A DNA stretch of 64,000 bases, taken from contig CM073734.1 in NCBI GenBank assembly GCA_037113605.1, positions 91,394,337-91,458,336 on the forward strand, read 5' to 3'. The notes beneath the pieces were generated by a model. It was not told the DNA's origin, searched no databases, and was given only the letters and a program-made list of their open reading frames with translations. The position numbers were made by a program, and so were the translations under genes. This document shows positions 24,488 to 36,356 of this stretch, piece after piece. Source of the stretch: Calophaca sinica. Taxonomy: Eukaryota; Streptophyta; Magnoliopsida; Fabales; Fabaceae. How positions within the stretch are numbered: the stretch's first letter is position 1; every line of letters begins with the position of its first letter.

Positions 24488-25430
24488 TTTTTCTGCTTCA
24501 TTGTAATCATTGAACTTGTGGTCATGGTACTCATGTTTGATTATCAAATATATATTGTAACATTATAAGAATTCAGAATGTTATGTATCAGATGGAAGTT
24601 TCATTTTCAAGCATCTTTGTGTTGTTTAGGAATTAGGATACACAGAGCTAGGGGGTAACTGCCACTAAATGCAAAATTGTAATCTACCCCTAGTTGACAC
24701 GGTCTCCACTAACTTAACTATTTTTCGCGAGTGGCTAATAAGTGTAAAACCTAACTATACAATAATCGACTAATGGGATAGCTGTCCACTAATCACAATC
24801 TCTTAAAATTCACGCGAAAATATAGCTCCAATAACTTTTTTCTCCTTCTGATCTCAGTCTTAACCACTTTCTCCTAAAATAAAGGCTTTGTAGATAATTC
24901 TTTGATTTTCTCTTTTTTCCTTGAAATTCTTCCACATATGAAATTCCCCAAGCCCATTAGGCATCTCATAAGCCTAAATTTGTAACCTTTGGCGTTTGGT
25001 TGACAACCACTGTCATTCGACGGACTCGGGTTCGACTAACATTATCGACTAACTATTACATCGGCGGTTTGTATACCAACTAATTATTTTTAGGTATTAA
25101 CGTAAATGTGCAATTATCATTTTCCATTTATATAGTATGAGAAAAAGATTAAACGAACAATTATTTGAATATTTTTTTTATTAGGTTGAACAATTATTTG
25201 AATACATGCTAGAATTTTCTAGTCTTGAGCTCCTGTTTATTGATGTATTTTGCGTCATAGTCCGAGTTGAATGAATAACGACTGTTTAGTTGTGTGATTC
25301 ATGTGTGTTAATTGGGCAACTCAATTCCCAACTAGTCTGTGTCACGTTATTATATGGAGTTTTTTTTTTTTGGTATAATTTAATTACATGGAGTTTAGAT
25401 CATGGAGTTAGTTTCAAATAATTTTTGAGA
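24488..25430. other. FAO 3' region and spacer
   Basis: The presumed FAO 3'UTR takes up the first one or two hundred bases. Beyond that no gene or element was recognised. Confidence 0.45.
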
Positions 25431-25439
25431 AGCTCTATT

Positions 25440-25820
25440 TTTGTAATATCTTTTTTTGATTAAAAAAAGAGAAAGAGTATTTTTATAATATCTTTTTACA
25501 ATTCTGACTTAAACCTCACAAAATCAGCATATATATTATAAAAATAACCTATATAGCTATAAAAAAAATATCCTACAAAGCGTAAAAGCTAAATATATAA
25601 AAAGAATATATACTCACTTAAATAACAAAAATCTCAACCAACTACTGTCTTTTTCTAGTTTGGTTATCTCGGTAAGATGGCAATTGACATGAGTGGCAAG
25701 CATACCAAATGAGACGATATAGACCAAGAGGAAATAAATGCTGAAATGTTTGTACACCACAACCTGCACCTTATTTTTAGTAACAAAATTGAAAGGTGGT
25801 TGGTTATATGTAGAGTTATT
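25440..25820 (+). repeat. Left copy of a diverged direct duplication
   Basis: Shares ordered blocks with 34000-34430: gtaagatggcaatt/agataagatggcaat, atgagtggca, aagaaataaatgc, and tattttt-gtaacaaaattgaaaggtg. The two copies flank the 25990-33907 nest. Confidence 0.6.
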
Positions 25821-26144
25821 TTAGGATAATTTATTTTCACAATTTATTCTCTTCTAATTTAAATAATGATGCACGTCTATTTTTTGGTAAAAAATGATGC
25901 ACCATGCACATCTTTATTCATAAAAAAATGATACACATCTTTTTATCGGAAAAAAAAAAAGAGAATGATACACATCTATATTAAAAAAAGGGAAAATAGT
26001 GTTTTTGATACTGTAATTTCAGGAAAATTCAGTTTTAGTCTCTGTAATTTTTTTTTAATAATCTCTGTAATTTCAAATTCACTGACGTGTGAAAACAGAG
26101 ATGATGACATGGCCATATGGTGAAGTTAAGAAAAAACAGAGATG

Positions 26145-26951
26145 ATGGGTCAGCAGAATTAGCGCTTGGTGTCGTCCCTGTTGGCCTTTTTCTTCTCGTC
26201 CCTCTCGCTGCCTCAGCTCTTCTTCGTGTTCTTCTTATTGAACATCATCTCAACCAAGGGCAGAGCTTTGAGTTGACATAGAGGAGCCATGGCTCCCCCA
26301 GACTTTTAACAAATTTTTAATAAAAATATACATATACTGATATCTAGGGCTGGGCAGCAGTTAATCATTTCCATCCATTTCAGGCATCTGTTTGCTCGGG
26401 CATCGGGTAGCGCTGGAGGATGGATTTTTGGTTGGGTCGGTTTGTAATAGTGGAACAAGGTGCTACAAGAAGATAGAATCGGAGAAGAGAAATTAAGAGA
26501 GAGAAGACGGAGAAAATACCCAACAAATAACGTCGTATAGTGCGGCCTTTGTGATGCCAGGGAAGAGAACTAAGAGGAGAAGGAAAAGAGGTAGTTCCAC
26601 CATGTCCTCTGACTTGGGGGAGTAGACATGGTGCTTTTCCAAGCAAGACGAAGCTGCGCAGCTGAGAAAGAAATTTACGTTTCAAGGAAGATCCAGGGTT
26701 GCAAGGTAGAGTCTTAGATGTAAAGAGATTAGCACAGAGAGAGAGAGAGAGATGAGAGAGTACAGCCTATTCAGTATCTGCAATTTCAATTAAAATAATA
26801 TATATAAAAGACATTTTAATTAAATTTTACGAAAGTTTTATATTTTTTTTTACACAAAAAGCTTTATATCCTGACATAGAAATGACTTTTATTATTATTT
26901 TTATTATTATTATTATTATTATCAAATCGAGAAGCAAAATTGAGAAATAAC

Positions 26952-26999
<48 letters not shown>

Positions 27000-27080
27000 G
27001 TCATATAAAAAGGTAATGGTCCATTGTACCCCAAAAAAAAAAGTAATGGTCCATATAGTCTTTAGGGAGTAAGTAACGGA
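26145..27080. other. Left interior of MULE-3
   Basis: No supported gene. An open frame on the minus strand at 26380-26685 has no recognised family. An (ATT)n microsatellite lies at 26888-27000. Confidence 0.45.
26888..27000 (+). repeat. (ATT)n microsatellite
   Basis: Two blocks of tandem ATT separated by a short unique stretch; the second, near 26950-27000, has about 16 units. Confidence 0.9.
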
Positions 27081-27177
27081 TGCTGCAAGGCAATTGCTAT
27101 TGTTGGGTGCATCCAACATTTGCCATGAGTTGACAAAAATACCCCAGATAAAATTAAAATATTTTTTTCTTCATTTC

Positions 27178-27245
27178 TTCATTCGCAAATATGTTATTTG
27201 CAAGTAGCTAAAAAAACTCGCAAATAGCATATTTGCGCGTGTTGG
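27178..27245. repeat. Left subterminal palindromes of MULE-2
   Basis: Two near-palindromes of the type CGCAAATA-G-(C/T)ATTTGCG, centred near 27192 and 27231, lie about 40 bp apart. They match the array at 30100-30345. Confidence 0.7.
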
Positions 27246-27435
27246 AAGGAATTCCAGAAATTTCAAAACGCGCAAAATTTAACAGTTGAGCAGGAGGTAC
27301 TGGATCAACAAATCGTTATGTTTGCTTCAGATCTTTTCGTGAATCACGCAGTGAAATACTAGTGTATACTGGTAAATATAAAAGTACAACAAACAACAAC
27401 AACAACAAGCATCAACATGCATTCGTCATCTAAGT

Positions 27436-30027
27436 TTATTGGATTGTGTTCATCATGATGTGAAAGATTAGGTGGTAGAAATATTGAAACTCATTCTTAC
27501 AATCGACCAATATACAGTGTTGCCATGAATAAGACTCAGGACGACAAAAAGTACGCAAGTCTGAGTGTATGGTAGGCAGTGGACAATCATCCTTCAAAAA
27601 TACATGAAATAACGCAAATATAATTAAATTAACGACTAATCTAAACAAAAGCAATGCAAAAGATAACAATATTAGATGAATTACCTGTACCCAGTGATTA
27701 CCATTGACAAAATCAATGCAAATGAGTTGATGCTTTGGAGTTGGTGCACTTCTAAGGGGAAAAAATGTCCAACACGTCATACTGGCAGATGATAAAGAGA
27801 CCAGGGTCAACTTATATTTGTTGCTATCACATAACCCATCTCTGGTAGTGTCTACCAAGTAATGTTGCAATGCAACAGTACCCACAGTTTCCATCACCTT
27901 CCACGTTAACTATATCAATAATATAAAAATTGATTCAAGAAAGGCAAACGTCTCATCTTTGTGGACACTTGGGTGGTTGATTTCAACGAGGAACGCGTCG
28001 AACTGTTGTCATGTGCAGAGTAATTGCATCAACATGCTCAAAATAAGATGGGTTATGTTTACAATCAAATCCATCTGTGTTAGTCTTTTTAGGTGCCCTA
28101 TTGGTCTTCACCTTTTCGGGCGGTGGACACATTGAAGTTGTCTCAGGACAACATAGTTCTCACACTTTGCTATATAATGTCCTTTTATCAACAATGTCAA
28201 GTGTGCGGAAATGGTTAATCAATGCCTCCCACTGAAGCGCAAGTTCCTCTTCTGACACTATTTCATCTGTCTTTTGTTGATCTTCTTGTTGACCAAAATG
28301 TAATCTCTTCCAATGCACATGTATTACCTCCAATGGAATTGGAGCACCCATCATACTATATTGAGCTAGCTCACAAGCATAAGGTAAACCGTGTGTGGTT
28401 CTAAGAGTGCAACCACATGCAGATTTATCAACACTTACATTCATCACCCTACTCCACTCATCAACAATATATTGCAACGCACTCCGAGACACAAATCCAA
28501 GCAATCTCATAAACATATGATTATTGTGTTTATGTTCAATGACGGTTATGATCCTCTCAAATGATGTCTTTATCTCGTTGTGTTGTAGCGTAAGCATGTT
28601 ATTCATCGTCTCCCAACACATACACATGTCACCCCTGCTGTCTTGCAACAACTTCTTCAGTCTCCAATGTTGAGACTCAACCCTATCAACAAACATTTAA
28701 AACAACATCAACTATAGCATAACATGATTCATTTACAATTTTTGACACTAGTTTGACTATACCTGTTTGTAGTTGTATTCCCTAAGTGCATCACTTAGTT
28801 AGTTCATGACGCAACAAATTTTTTCGTGTGTGGATCCAACCATATCTTTTGCACATAATCAACAAATATAGGCCATTCTGCACATACTCCCTGAAAACTC
28901 ATCAAGTGTTGCTTATACTTAACCTCGTCAGCAGAATAAACAACATCATTCCATACATCCTTGACTACCTCTTGTTTTTTGCTATTAGATACCAACTTCT
29001 TGCATTTTGCATAGACATTTTTTCCTATGTGAAATTGGCACAAAAGATTGCGACTTGTTGGAAACACAACTTCAACTTCATTCATCAAAGCAAGATCTTT
29101 GTCTATCATAATAACTTGGGGAATTGATTCATCTAGCACAAACAATTCTCTTAACTTCTCTAGTGCCCAGACAAAGTTTTCTGCCCCTTCAGAATCCAAA
29201 TAGGCAAATCTCACAGTAAATGTCAGCTCTGTTGAAGTAACACCAACAATTTCAAGCAGTGGCAGTCTGTATTTATTAGTTTTATAGGTACTGTCAAGTA
29301 TGAGGACAATGTTAAATGCATTCAACAAATGGATGGAATCTACATGTGCCCAAAATATATCTTTAACAACGTCCAAACTTTCGTGTCTTCTATACCAACA
29401 CACATACCGATCTCGATGTATTAAGTTCAGCAAATGTTGCATTTCTGTTCTAGGGCCTCTCTGAGATGATCGGTACTTATGGCGCTCGTTGTAAATTTGT
29501 TTAATTGTAGATAGGTTATCCTTATCGCGACCTTTAACAGTCAACAGAACATTTCTTGGTTTTACATTGTTCTTGGTCATTTCATAAACAAGTTTTTTCT
29601 CCTCTTCGCTTAAACGACCAATGTGAGAATGAACCACCAATGTTTCAGCTAACCGATGGTTGTGTAATCCTCATATAACTTTAAGCATCCATCCTCCAGT
29701 CGTTGATAAAGGTATTCCTCTAAGTCTGAACGGACACTCACATTTTCGAGTACCAGTTGATTTAGAAGAAATTGCATTCTTTTTAGGCTTATACTTCCCA
29801 CTCCTTTCACAACCTAGAAATAATTTTGTATATCTTTCTCTTCGCCCTGTCTCTGTGTCTGGCCTCGCAATGACAATAACAAATCCATTTTGCTTCCCAA
29901 CCTCTCGAGTCCAACACGATAAATCATCTCGTGTAGGAAATATCTCCATAGTAATGAATACTTCTGTACAATCCACATCTGTTGTTTGGTCAACTTCATC
30001 AGAATTAAACATATTGTTGTCTTCCAT
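27436..30027 (-). pseudogene. FAR1/MULE transposase with C-terminal OTU-like cysteine protease domain, disabled
   Basis: Read on the minus strand from an ATG at 30027. A FAR1-type DNA-binding region comes first (FPTRDDLSCW, KQNGFVIVIARPDT, RKCECPFRLRG). The MULE core follows (LDSTYKTNKY, VIMIDKDLALMNEV, CQFHIGKNV), then an exon starting VESQHWRLKKLL with a SWIM-like CGCTLRTTHGLPYACEL. The C-terminal part has CPPPEKVKTNRAPKK, then GDGNCGYCCIATLLG with the OTU Asp-Gly-Asn-Cys (27884-27895), then FFPLRS and a NGNHWVQV His block near 27694. Damage: a TGA near 29670 where the family has Cys, and TGA and TAA codons near 28805 and 28795. Inside the OTU domain there is a frame change with an apparent deletion between LLG and TLPEMGYVIA. 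An intron lies at about 28695-28762. Confidence 0.8.
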
Positions 30028-30099
30028 CTCCGATAACACTAGAATCAAACAAACAAAATAAAATAAATACTTGATAGATGCAAAACGTGTAAAAAAAAA

Positions 30100-30345
30100 T
30101 TACACACGCAAATAGCTTATTTGCACGTGTGATTTACATATCTGTATACCACTCGCAAATAAGTTATTTGCACGTGTACACGTTTTTGTACACTCGTAAA
30201 TAGCTAATTTGCGGGTGTTATACAGAAATACTACTCGCAAATTAGCTATTTTTGAGTGTACAAAAACTTGTACACGCGCAAATAGCTAATTTGCGAGTGG
30301 TATACAGAAATATCACTCGCAAATTAGCTATTTGCGAGGATTTTC
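30100..30345. repeat. Right subterminal palindrome array of MULE-2
   Basis: Six near-palindromes based on CTCGCAAATAGCTATTTGCG have centres near 30116, 30164, 30205, 30247, 30286 and 30327. Spacing is 39-48 bp, mostly about 41. A seventh weaker one lies at 30353-30382. Spacers repeat a gtatacagaaata/tgtacaaaaact motif, also partly inverted. They lie between the transposase ATG and the terminal repeat. Confidence 0.8.
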
Positions 30346-30472
30346 CTTATTTGCATACCTTATTTTGTTATTTGTGAGTGACACGAAAATTATGGGAAAA
30401 AACTGTGAGCAGTTGTAAATGTTGGGTGCCCCTTATTATGTGGACAAGGGGCATTTTTGGAAATGTTAGGTG

Positions 30473-32566
30473 TGTAACACCCCGCCGAGACAGGGCGTCA
30501 TTTTGTCCTAACTCAACCACAACACATTTTCAATTCAATATCAGAGTACGCAACAGGACGCACTGGCCGTGATGCAACACTGCTTCCCAGGCTTTAAGTA
30601 CTTAAACTTCTTATTCATTTGTTGTTCATCATATAATATAGAAAACACATAAAACGAAGGGGTAAGACACTCATCAATAACCATCAAGCAGGAAAACAAC
30701 ATAGTAGAGAGAGACTGCTATCATGCTCAGCTTAACACATAACAACATAAACATCAAGACATGACAATCATTGCCATGACTGTTACCACAGATGTCACAC
30801 ACTCAGACTCCTGAGTACACGGTCACAGATCAAACCATACTGACCACATCACACTCTGATACCACAGACTGACACATGTCACTGGCCTTTCGGGCTGATC
30901 ACCGACCCTACAGACCCAAATCACTGGACATTCAACTGATCATCGGCTCTACTGTCCCAGGGGCTAACACGTAACACTGGACCTTCGGGCTGATCACTGG
31001 CCCTACAGACCCAAACCACCAGACATTCAGGCTGATCACCGACCCTACTATCCCAGACCATCACTGAATATTGCAGGCCATTAACGCCCTACTCCCTAGA
31101 CCGATCATCAGTCTCGGGGCACAGAAACGAAACTTAAGTTGGTTGTCTCGGGAACATATCCTGATACGCTACCATCTCCGATTACCGGTTACGACATCCC
31201 ATACTACCATATTCGATTGCCAGAGTAAGGTACCGTCCTGTGCACTTAGGACGGCATTCCCTATACAAGAATGACCAAGATTGTCCACCCATCAGACATA
31301 GAATTCTGGAGACTCGTCCGGATGACCGAGTCCATACCCCTTAAGGTCACCGACTATCTCCAAAATACTCCTTACCTTCGGTACCACAGACATGGAGAGC
31401 CTCGTCGGAAAGACCGAGTCCATACCCCTCAAGGTCTTGGCCGAGTCCATACCCCTCCAGGTCACCGACTATCTCAAAACCATTACGTCGATACCTCAGG
31501 TACACCATCCTCGGGTACACTGACCCGGCTATCACCACTGACAGAGTATCGACGATAATGTGTGTTATCACTGCCTAGGGATTCGCAATCCTCTAACTAG
31601 AGGGCGTCACCCTTGACTCATACATCAGACCCACATATATCATATACAACCAGTACATAAATATCAGCATGTTAATCAGATTATCAACCATCTTTAATCA
31701 ACATAAGGATCAACCCTAGTGTCGCTCAGGCGACCTACTACTGACATGTTATCAATCAGCACATCAACAGTCACACAATCATAAAGCATTCATATCAATC
31801 AGTATCACATCAATCAACATCCATCCATAGATTTCAATAGATCATTCATATGGTTGACAGACCTCTGACAACTGTCATCAGCTATCACAGGTCACAGCCC
31901 TTTTCCTGAAGAGATGCTGTTATCAACCCCTAGTAGGGTTAAGGTCCCCTACACATGCTAACAGTAATACTCTACTACCTATTTTCCTAGTGATTAAGGT
32001 ATCTTTCCACTTACCTGGCTTAGAAGACTGCTGTTGTCCGCTTTGCACCCTCGGAGCTCCTCCACGCCCTCCACGCTCTCCCAAAGACCTTTGGAAGAAG
32101 TTGGAGTAAATGGAGGGGGTTAAGGCCTATTTATAGGCATAAATTGGCATGTCGCGTCGCGAGCCAATTACACGTAACTCCCGTCGCGTTGCGAGCTGAG
32201 ACACGAGTCACGCATCGGACGAGCATGATCACCGACTTACCCACCGACTTTGCTTGCGTCGCGAGCCACTTTACATTAATCCTCATCGCGCTGCGATCCA
32301 CTACTTCTAGAAATGTCTATTTTTCGTCCGCCCTAGAGAATTCTAGGGTATTCTATACCCTTCTAGGCTATTCTATGCTACTCTAGGACATTATAGGCTT
32401 TTCTAGAGGCTTCTAGACTATTCTTGATGATTTCTATCTCCTTTATAGGGTTTTTGGGTCTCATTTAAGCCCATTTTATCCCTAATTAAGGTTTCTAGCT
32501 CCCATTTATCACTTAATTACTGATCTAATTATTTTTCTAATATTGTTTAAAAATCGGGATGTCACA
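30473..32566 (-). mobile_element. Solo LTR (2.1 kb) in the right TIR of MULE-2
   Basis: Starts TGTAACACCCCGCC and ends CGGGATGTCACA. On the minus strand it begins TGTGACATCCCG, a start common in plant Ty3/gypsy chromovirus (Del/Tekay) LTRs. The flanking pentamers aggtg and gggta agree at three positions, so the duplication has decayed. No internal coding region, primer site or second LTR is present. Repeated motifs include the tgatcac-gacccta blocks at 30890-31060 and gtcgcgtcgcgagcc blocks at 32150-32300. Confidence 0.65.
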
Positions 32567-32613
32567 GGGTACACCCATCAATTTGCTGGGTGCCTTTAGC
32601 AATTGCCATGCTG

Positions 32614-33780
32614 ATGATTGTGTCTAATCGTTTGGTCCATTGGGCTCGTTTCTGAATAGAACCAGACATTCTTTTTGAACAAAAAAAGGACATGTTGTTT
32701 GTATATATTCTACCTCCACTTCTATCAAATGCTTGTTGTTCGTACTTATCTTGTGGTGTGGTTCTTGGTTTGGGTACTGCTTATGCTCAAGTTAAGCACT
32801 ATACTTCTTATTAATGTATTATCTTTTGCATTCCAAAAAAAACATGATATTACATATTTTATTTATGTTATGTTATGCAATGAAATTTTTTGGTTCCCCA
32901 AGATTTTGGTCCAAGCTCCGCCACTGATCTCAGCAGCACCCCCTTGATGAGATTCAGAAATCAAACAAATCCTTACTCAATCAAACACCCATAAATCAAA
33001 CAAATGATGAGAATGTGAGTTTTATTACGGTATCAAACACCCAGAAATCAAACACCCACCTCTCACCCCCATCATCTCAGCCTCCTTCTTCTGTTCCTCT
33101 TCTCTCTACTCCTCTTTTTTTTTTCAGATCCAAAATCGCTCTCCCCGATTTCTCCCCCGGCCCTCTTCAGCTCGCCGCCAGCATGCCCGAGATCAAGTTC
33201 ACCAAGCCTGATCCCACCAAGTCCAAGCCCATTATCGAGGAGGATGAAGAAGAGGATAACGAAGGGTCTTTGAGGAAAAGAAGAAGCAACAGAACCCCCT
33301 AAAAACAGATTTCCCTAAATCAATTTACCTCGCTCTCTTAAACAGAAACAGAAACCCTAGAAGAAAAATAGAAAATGGCTTGAACATTGAAATCGATTCC
33401 GCCCTCTTTCTAGTGTTGCCTCCTGTTGGTTAAAGTTGTTTCGTTCATGGATCATCACTCAAACGCAGCGAAGAAAGACGAAGCAGAAGAAGGGGAACGC
33501 AACGAAGAAGAAGAGCAAACGCAACGAAGAAGAAGAAGAACAGGGTGCGAGCCGCTGTGGGAGCCATCCTCGATGCAATACCCAGATGCAATAGGGGAAT
33601 AGGGTTTCTGGAAAATGAATGTGTTTTTATTTTCATTAAAACATAAAATTAGAAAACAAATTTAGATTTTTTTGTTTAAAATAAAAAATGGTGAGTCAGC
33701 GCTGATTTGGGTGCCAAGTCAATTAAAAAATGTCATGTAAGCGTCCAGCTGGTAGTCCGTTTGCCATGTCACCTTTTTTT
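32614..33780. other. Right interior of MULE-3, possible captured sequence
   Basis: A GC-richer stretch at about 33150-33300 encodes, on the plus strand, an open frame with MPEIKFTKPDPTKSKP followed by an acidic EEDEEEDNEG run and a basic end. It may be a piece of a host gene taken up by the element, but I cannot name it. The other frames here are low complexity. Confidence 0.35.
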
Positions 33781-33999
33781 GACAGAGAGATGACGACAGG
33801 GACCAAATATAACGAAATTTGAAATTATAGGGACCATTTTAAAAAAAATTACAGGGACTAAAACTGAATTTTTCTAAAATTACAGGGACCAAAAGTACTA
33901 TTTTCCCTAAAAAAAATTATGCACATCATTCTTAACTTTTCTTTCTTTTTTAATGTGCAGACTCTTTTAAATTATATAATTATATACATCTTTTTATAA

Positions 34000-34430
34000 T
34001 TTTAAATATTTGTCCTTTCTATTTCATATACTCCTTATAAAATCAGTATTTTTACATAAAAAAGTTTGGTATATAAATATGTAAAAAAAAACCTATAGTT
34101 ATAAAAATGTAACAACTAAATATATAAATTCAATACGGAAGTAAATGCACTATTACTTTCACAAGGATACTGACAGGACTTCTAGGGGCTTTTAGCCCTT
34201 TTAGTTCATTCATAAAAAAATAAATAAAATGACCGCAGTCCTAGTGAAATGCCATCGTTTCCCAGCTAGGTTGTCTCAAATATCAATAAGATAAGATGGC
34301 AATCCGCATGAGTGGCAGACCCTCCAATTTCTACGAAATAGGACGATGTACGCCAATAAGAAATAAATGCCAAACTGCTTAATAGCAACGACCTGCTCCT
34401 TATTTTTGGCAACAAAATTGAAAGGTGTCA
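34000..34430 (+). repeat. Right copy of the diverged direct duplication
   Basis: Partner of 25440-25820, with the same order of matching blocks and many substitutions and indels. It lies just beyond the right end of MULE-3. Confidence 0.6.
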
Positions 34431-34478
34431 CTAAAGTTGTGTTTTATGTACAGATAAATACAGGACAACTAAAATAAC

Positions 34479-35051
34479 GAGTAGATAGCCATTTAAGTCT
34501 CTGAAAAAACTTCGGTATCCATTTTAGTCATTGGGAATTTATAAGTCATTCATCCATAAATCTCAGATAATAACAAACAAGGGACACGTTAGTTTTTTTG
34601 TTAGGCTTCGTCCAATTACTTTTGTTAAGATGCTGACGTGTAACGTTATTCTGGTGACGTGTCCGTTAAGTGACTTCGTCGTGTAATTATTTTGTCATGT
34701 GTTTCGGATACAGCAAAAAGATCTTCTGAGTTCTACTTCAGAACACATGTAAGATGTCAACAATTAAAATGTGAACAATTAAAATGACTCATTTTAATTG
34801 TTCACATCTTACATGGTGTTCTGAAGTAGAACTCAGAGGATCTTTTTGGTGTATCCGGAACGCATGGCAAAATAATTACACGACGGAGTCACTTAACAGA
34901 CACGTCACCAGAGTAATGTTACATGTCAACATCTTAACAGAGGAAATTGGATAGAACCTAACAGAGGGACTAACGTGTCCCTATTTTGTCATTATCAGGG
35001 ACTTCTCGATGACTTATAAATTCTCAGAGAGACTAAAATGAGTATTTACTC
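34479..35051. mobile_element. Foldback MULE-MITE with 9-bp TSD
   Basis: The two halves are inverted copies over nearly the full 573 bp. The pairing closes at the centre as gtgaacaattaaaat (34771-34785), a 5-nt loop, then its complement from 34791. The perfect duplication TAAAATAAC flanks it (34470-34478 and 35052-35060). The left arm has a small internal duplication of caattaaaatg. Non-coding. A transcript would form a long hairpin. Confidence 0.85.
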
Positions 35052-35075
35052 TAAAATAACACAAGAAGTCAAATA

Positions 35076-36356
35076 CACTACAAGAAAAGACGATTTTAGC
35101 GCAATAAAAAATGTGTTTAGTGACAATAAAAATGGTTGTTGAAACTTTTACCAACAATTCCACGATGTTCAATGTTGTCTGGGTCGCTAAAAGCTTTCCT
35201 AACCATTAACAAGAATGATGGTAAAGAATAGTTTAATTGCCACTAAAAGTTTATAATTTTAGCGACAATTGTAGCGGCAATTTTTATAGCCACTAACTCA
35301 GATTTTTGTATAAAAGTTTCATTTTGCCAGTATCATGTCTATCATCAACTGTTTTAAATTACTGTTTATCATCAAATTTTTGGACTACAAAGATTAAATT
35401 AACAATTCAATTAACTTCTTTCTTGTGCCATAAGAAGATTGAATTTCATTGCTAACAAATGAAATAAAACAAAGTCTCCAAACAAGAAATAATACAATCA
35501 AATGTTAGTGACATTACATCATCACAATAGATCAAATATTTATGCAACTATAAACTCAAACTTGACACCGATACAATCAAAGGTCACTGACATTACATTA
35601 TCTTTCACAAATCAACAAGTAACAATATTTGTTTCGAAGTCTGGATCAATGATTTGAGGCAAGGCTTTCAACACATCATCCTCAACTGGAAACACTGAAG
35701 TATTGCTAACTGCATACTCCCCCGTTTTTATTTATAAGCCCCTTTTAGAAACACATAAAAGGTGCTTATAAATAGGAATGGAGGGAGTATAATAGAAACA
35801 ACTAAATGAAATTGAAATGATAAATGAAATTGAAATGATGTTGAATATTAAAATCCACATCAACGCCAAAAGTAACTATAATTATTCCATCAATAAACTA
35901 GTTCTTGGTAGTTTGGTGGCTAAACAACTTTAAGCATGTCACTTTTTATAACAAGCTGTTATGCATGGGAGATATCAACTTTTAAGACTGGCTGACTGGA
36001 CACACTATATACCCATTTCAGAAAAACTATAATCCACAACAACACTATATATAATCAAACCACTAGTTTTAGAGGAACCAGCGGAAAGAACCTAAAATTT
36101 ATAGACCAAAAGAATATGAGAATCTTTATTCATTTAATCTCAACTTCTTAAGGCCCCTACACATTCACAAACTTAAAATAAGAAATGGATTCAGTAAATC
36201 TTAATAAGAAATAGCTGCAATTGGATTCAAGAAAATAATCAACTCAAACAATCTACTATTGAATAGTCACAAATTTTTTTACTTATTAAATAAATTAGTG
36301 ACAATATCAATATGGTCACTATATGATTGTCAGTAAAACTTAATTTTGCGGTAGTG
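35076..36356. mobile_element. CACTA-like non-autonomous element
   Basis: The left end CACTACAAGAAAAGACG is the classic plant CACTA terminus. The right end, reversed, reads CACTACCGCAAAATTAAG. Repeated 'gtgac' and 'ccactaa' motifs lie near both ends. The flanking triplets ata and acg do not match, so the right border is uncertain. A Stowaway MITE is nested at 35717-35787. Confidence 0.5.
35717..35787. mobile_element. 71-bp Stowaway-like MITE
   Basis: CTCCCCCGTTTTTATTTATA pairs with the reversed right end (CTCCCTCCATTCCTATTTAT). TA flanks both sides (35715-35716 and 35788-35789). Confidence 0.7.

Larger units (their letters stand above)
27089..32607. mobile_element. MULE-2: inner Mutator-like element (FAR1/MULE/SWIM/OTU type)
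   Basis: The left end GGCAATTGCTATTGTTGGGTGC and the reversed right end GGCAATTGCTAAAGG, with later shared blocks GGGTG(C/T)A, CCAACATTT/CCTAACATTT and CAAAAAT(A/G)CCCC, form terminal inverted repeats. The right repeat is split by the solo LTR at 30473-32566. ATGCTG lies just outside both ends (27080-27085 and 32608-32613), a partial match to a 9-bp duplication. Without the LTR the element is about 3.4 kb. It encodes a damaged transposase fused to an OTU-like domain and carries palindrome arrays near both ends. Confidence 0.7.
25990..33907. mobile_element. MULE-3: outer Mutator-like element of the nest
   Basis: Both ends read inward as GGGAAAATAGT followed by TTTTTGATACTGTAATTT (left) or ACTTTTGGTCCCTGTAATTT (right). 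The similarity continues for about 130 bp through aaaattcagttttagt. The flanks ttaaaaaaa (25981-25989) and taaaaaaaa (33908-33916) fit a 9-bp duplication, but are poor proof because of the A-run. Without the inner MULE it is about 2.4 kb. No transposase of its own was found, so it is probably non-autonomous. Confidence 0.6.

Noticed and set aside
30100..30345. CRISPR-like spacing of palindromic repeats
   Set aside because: The host is a plant, spacers are themselves related to each other, and the array lies within a MULE. It is an element-specific repeat.
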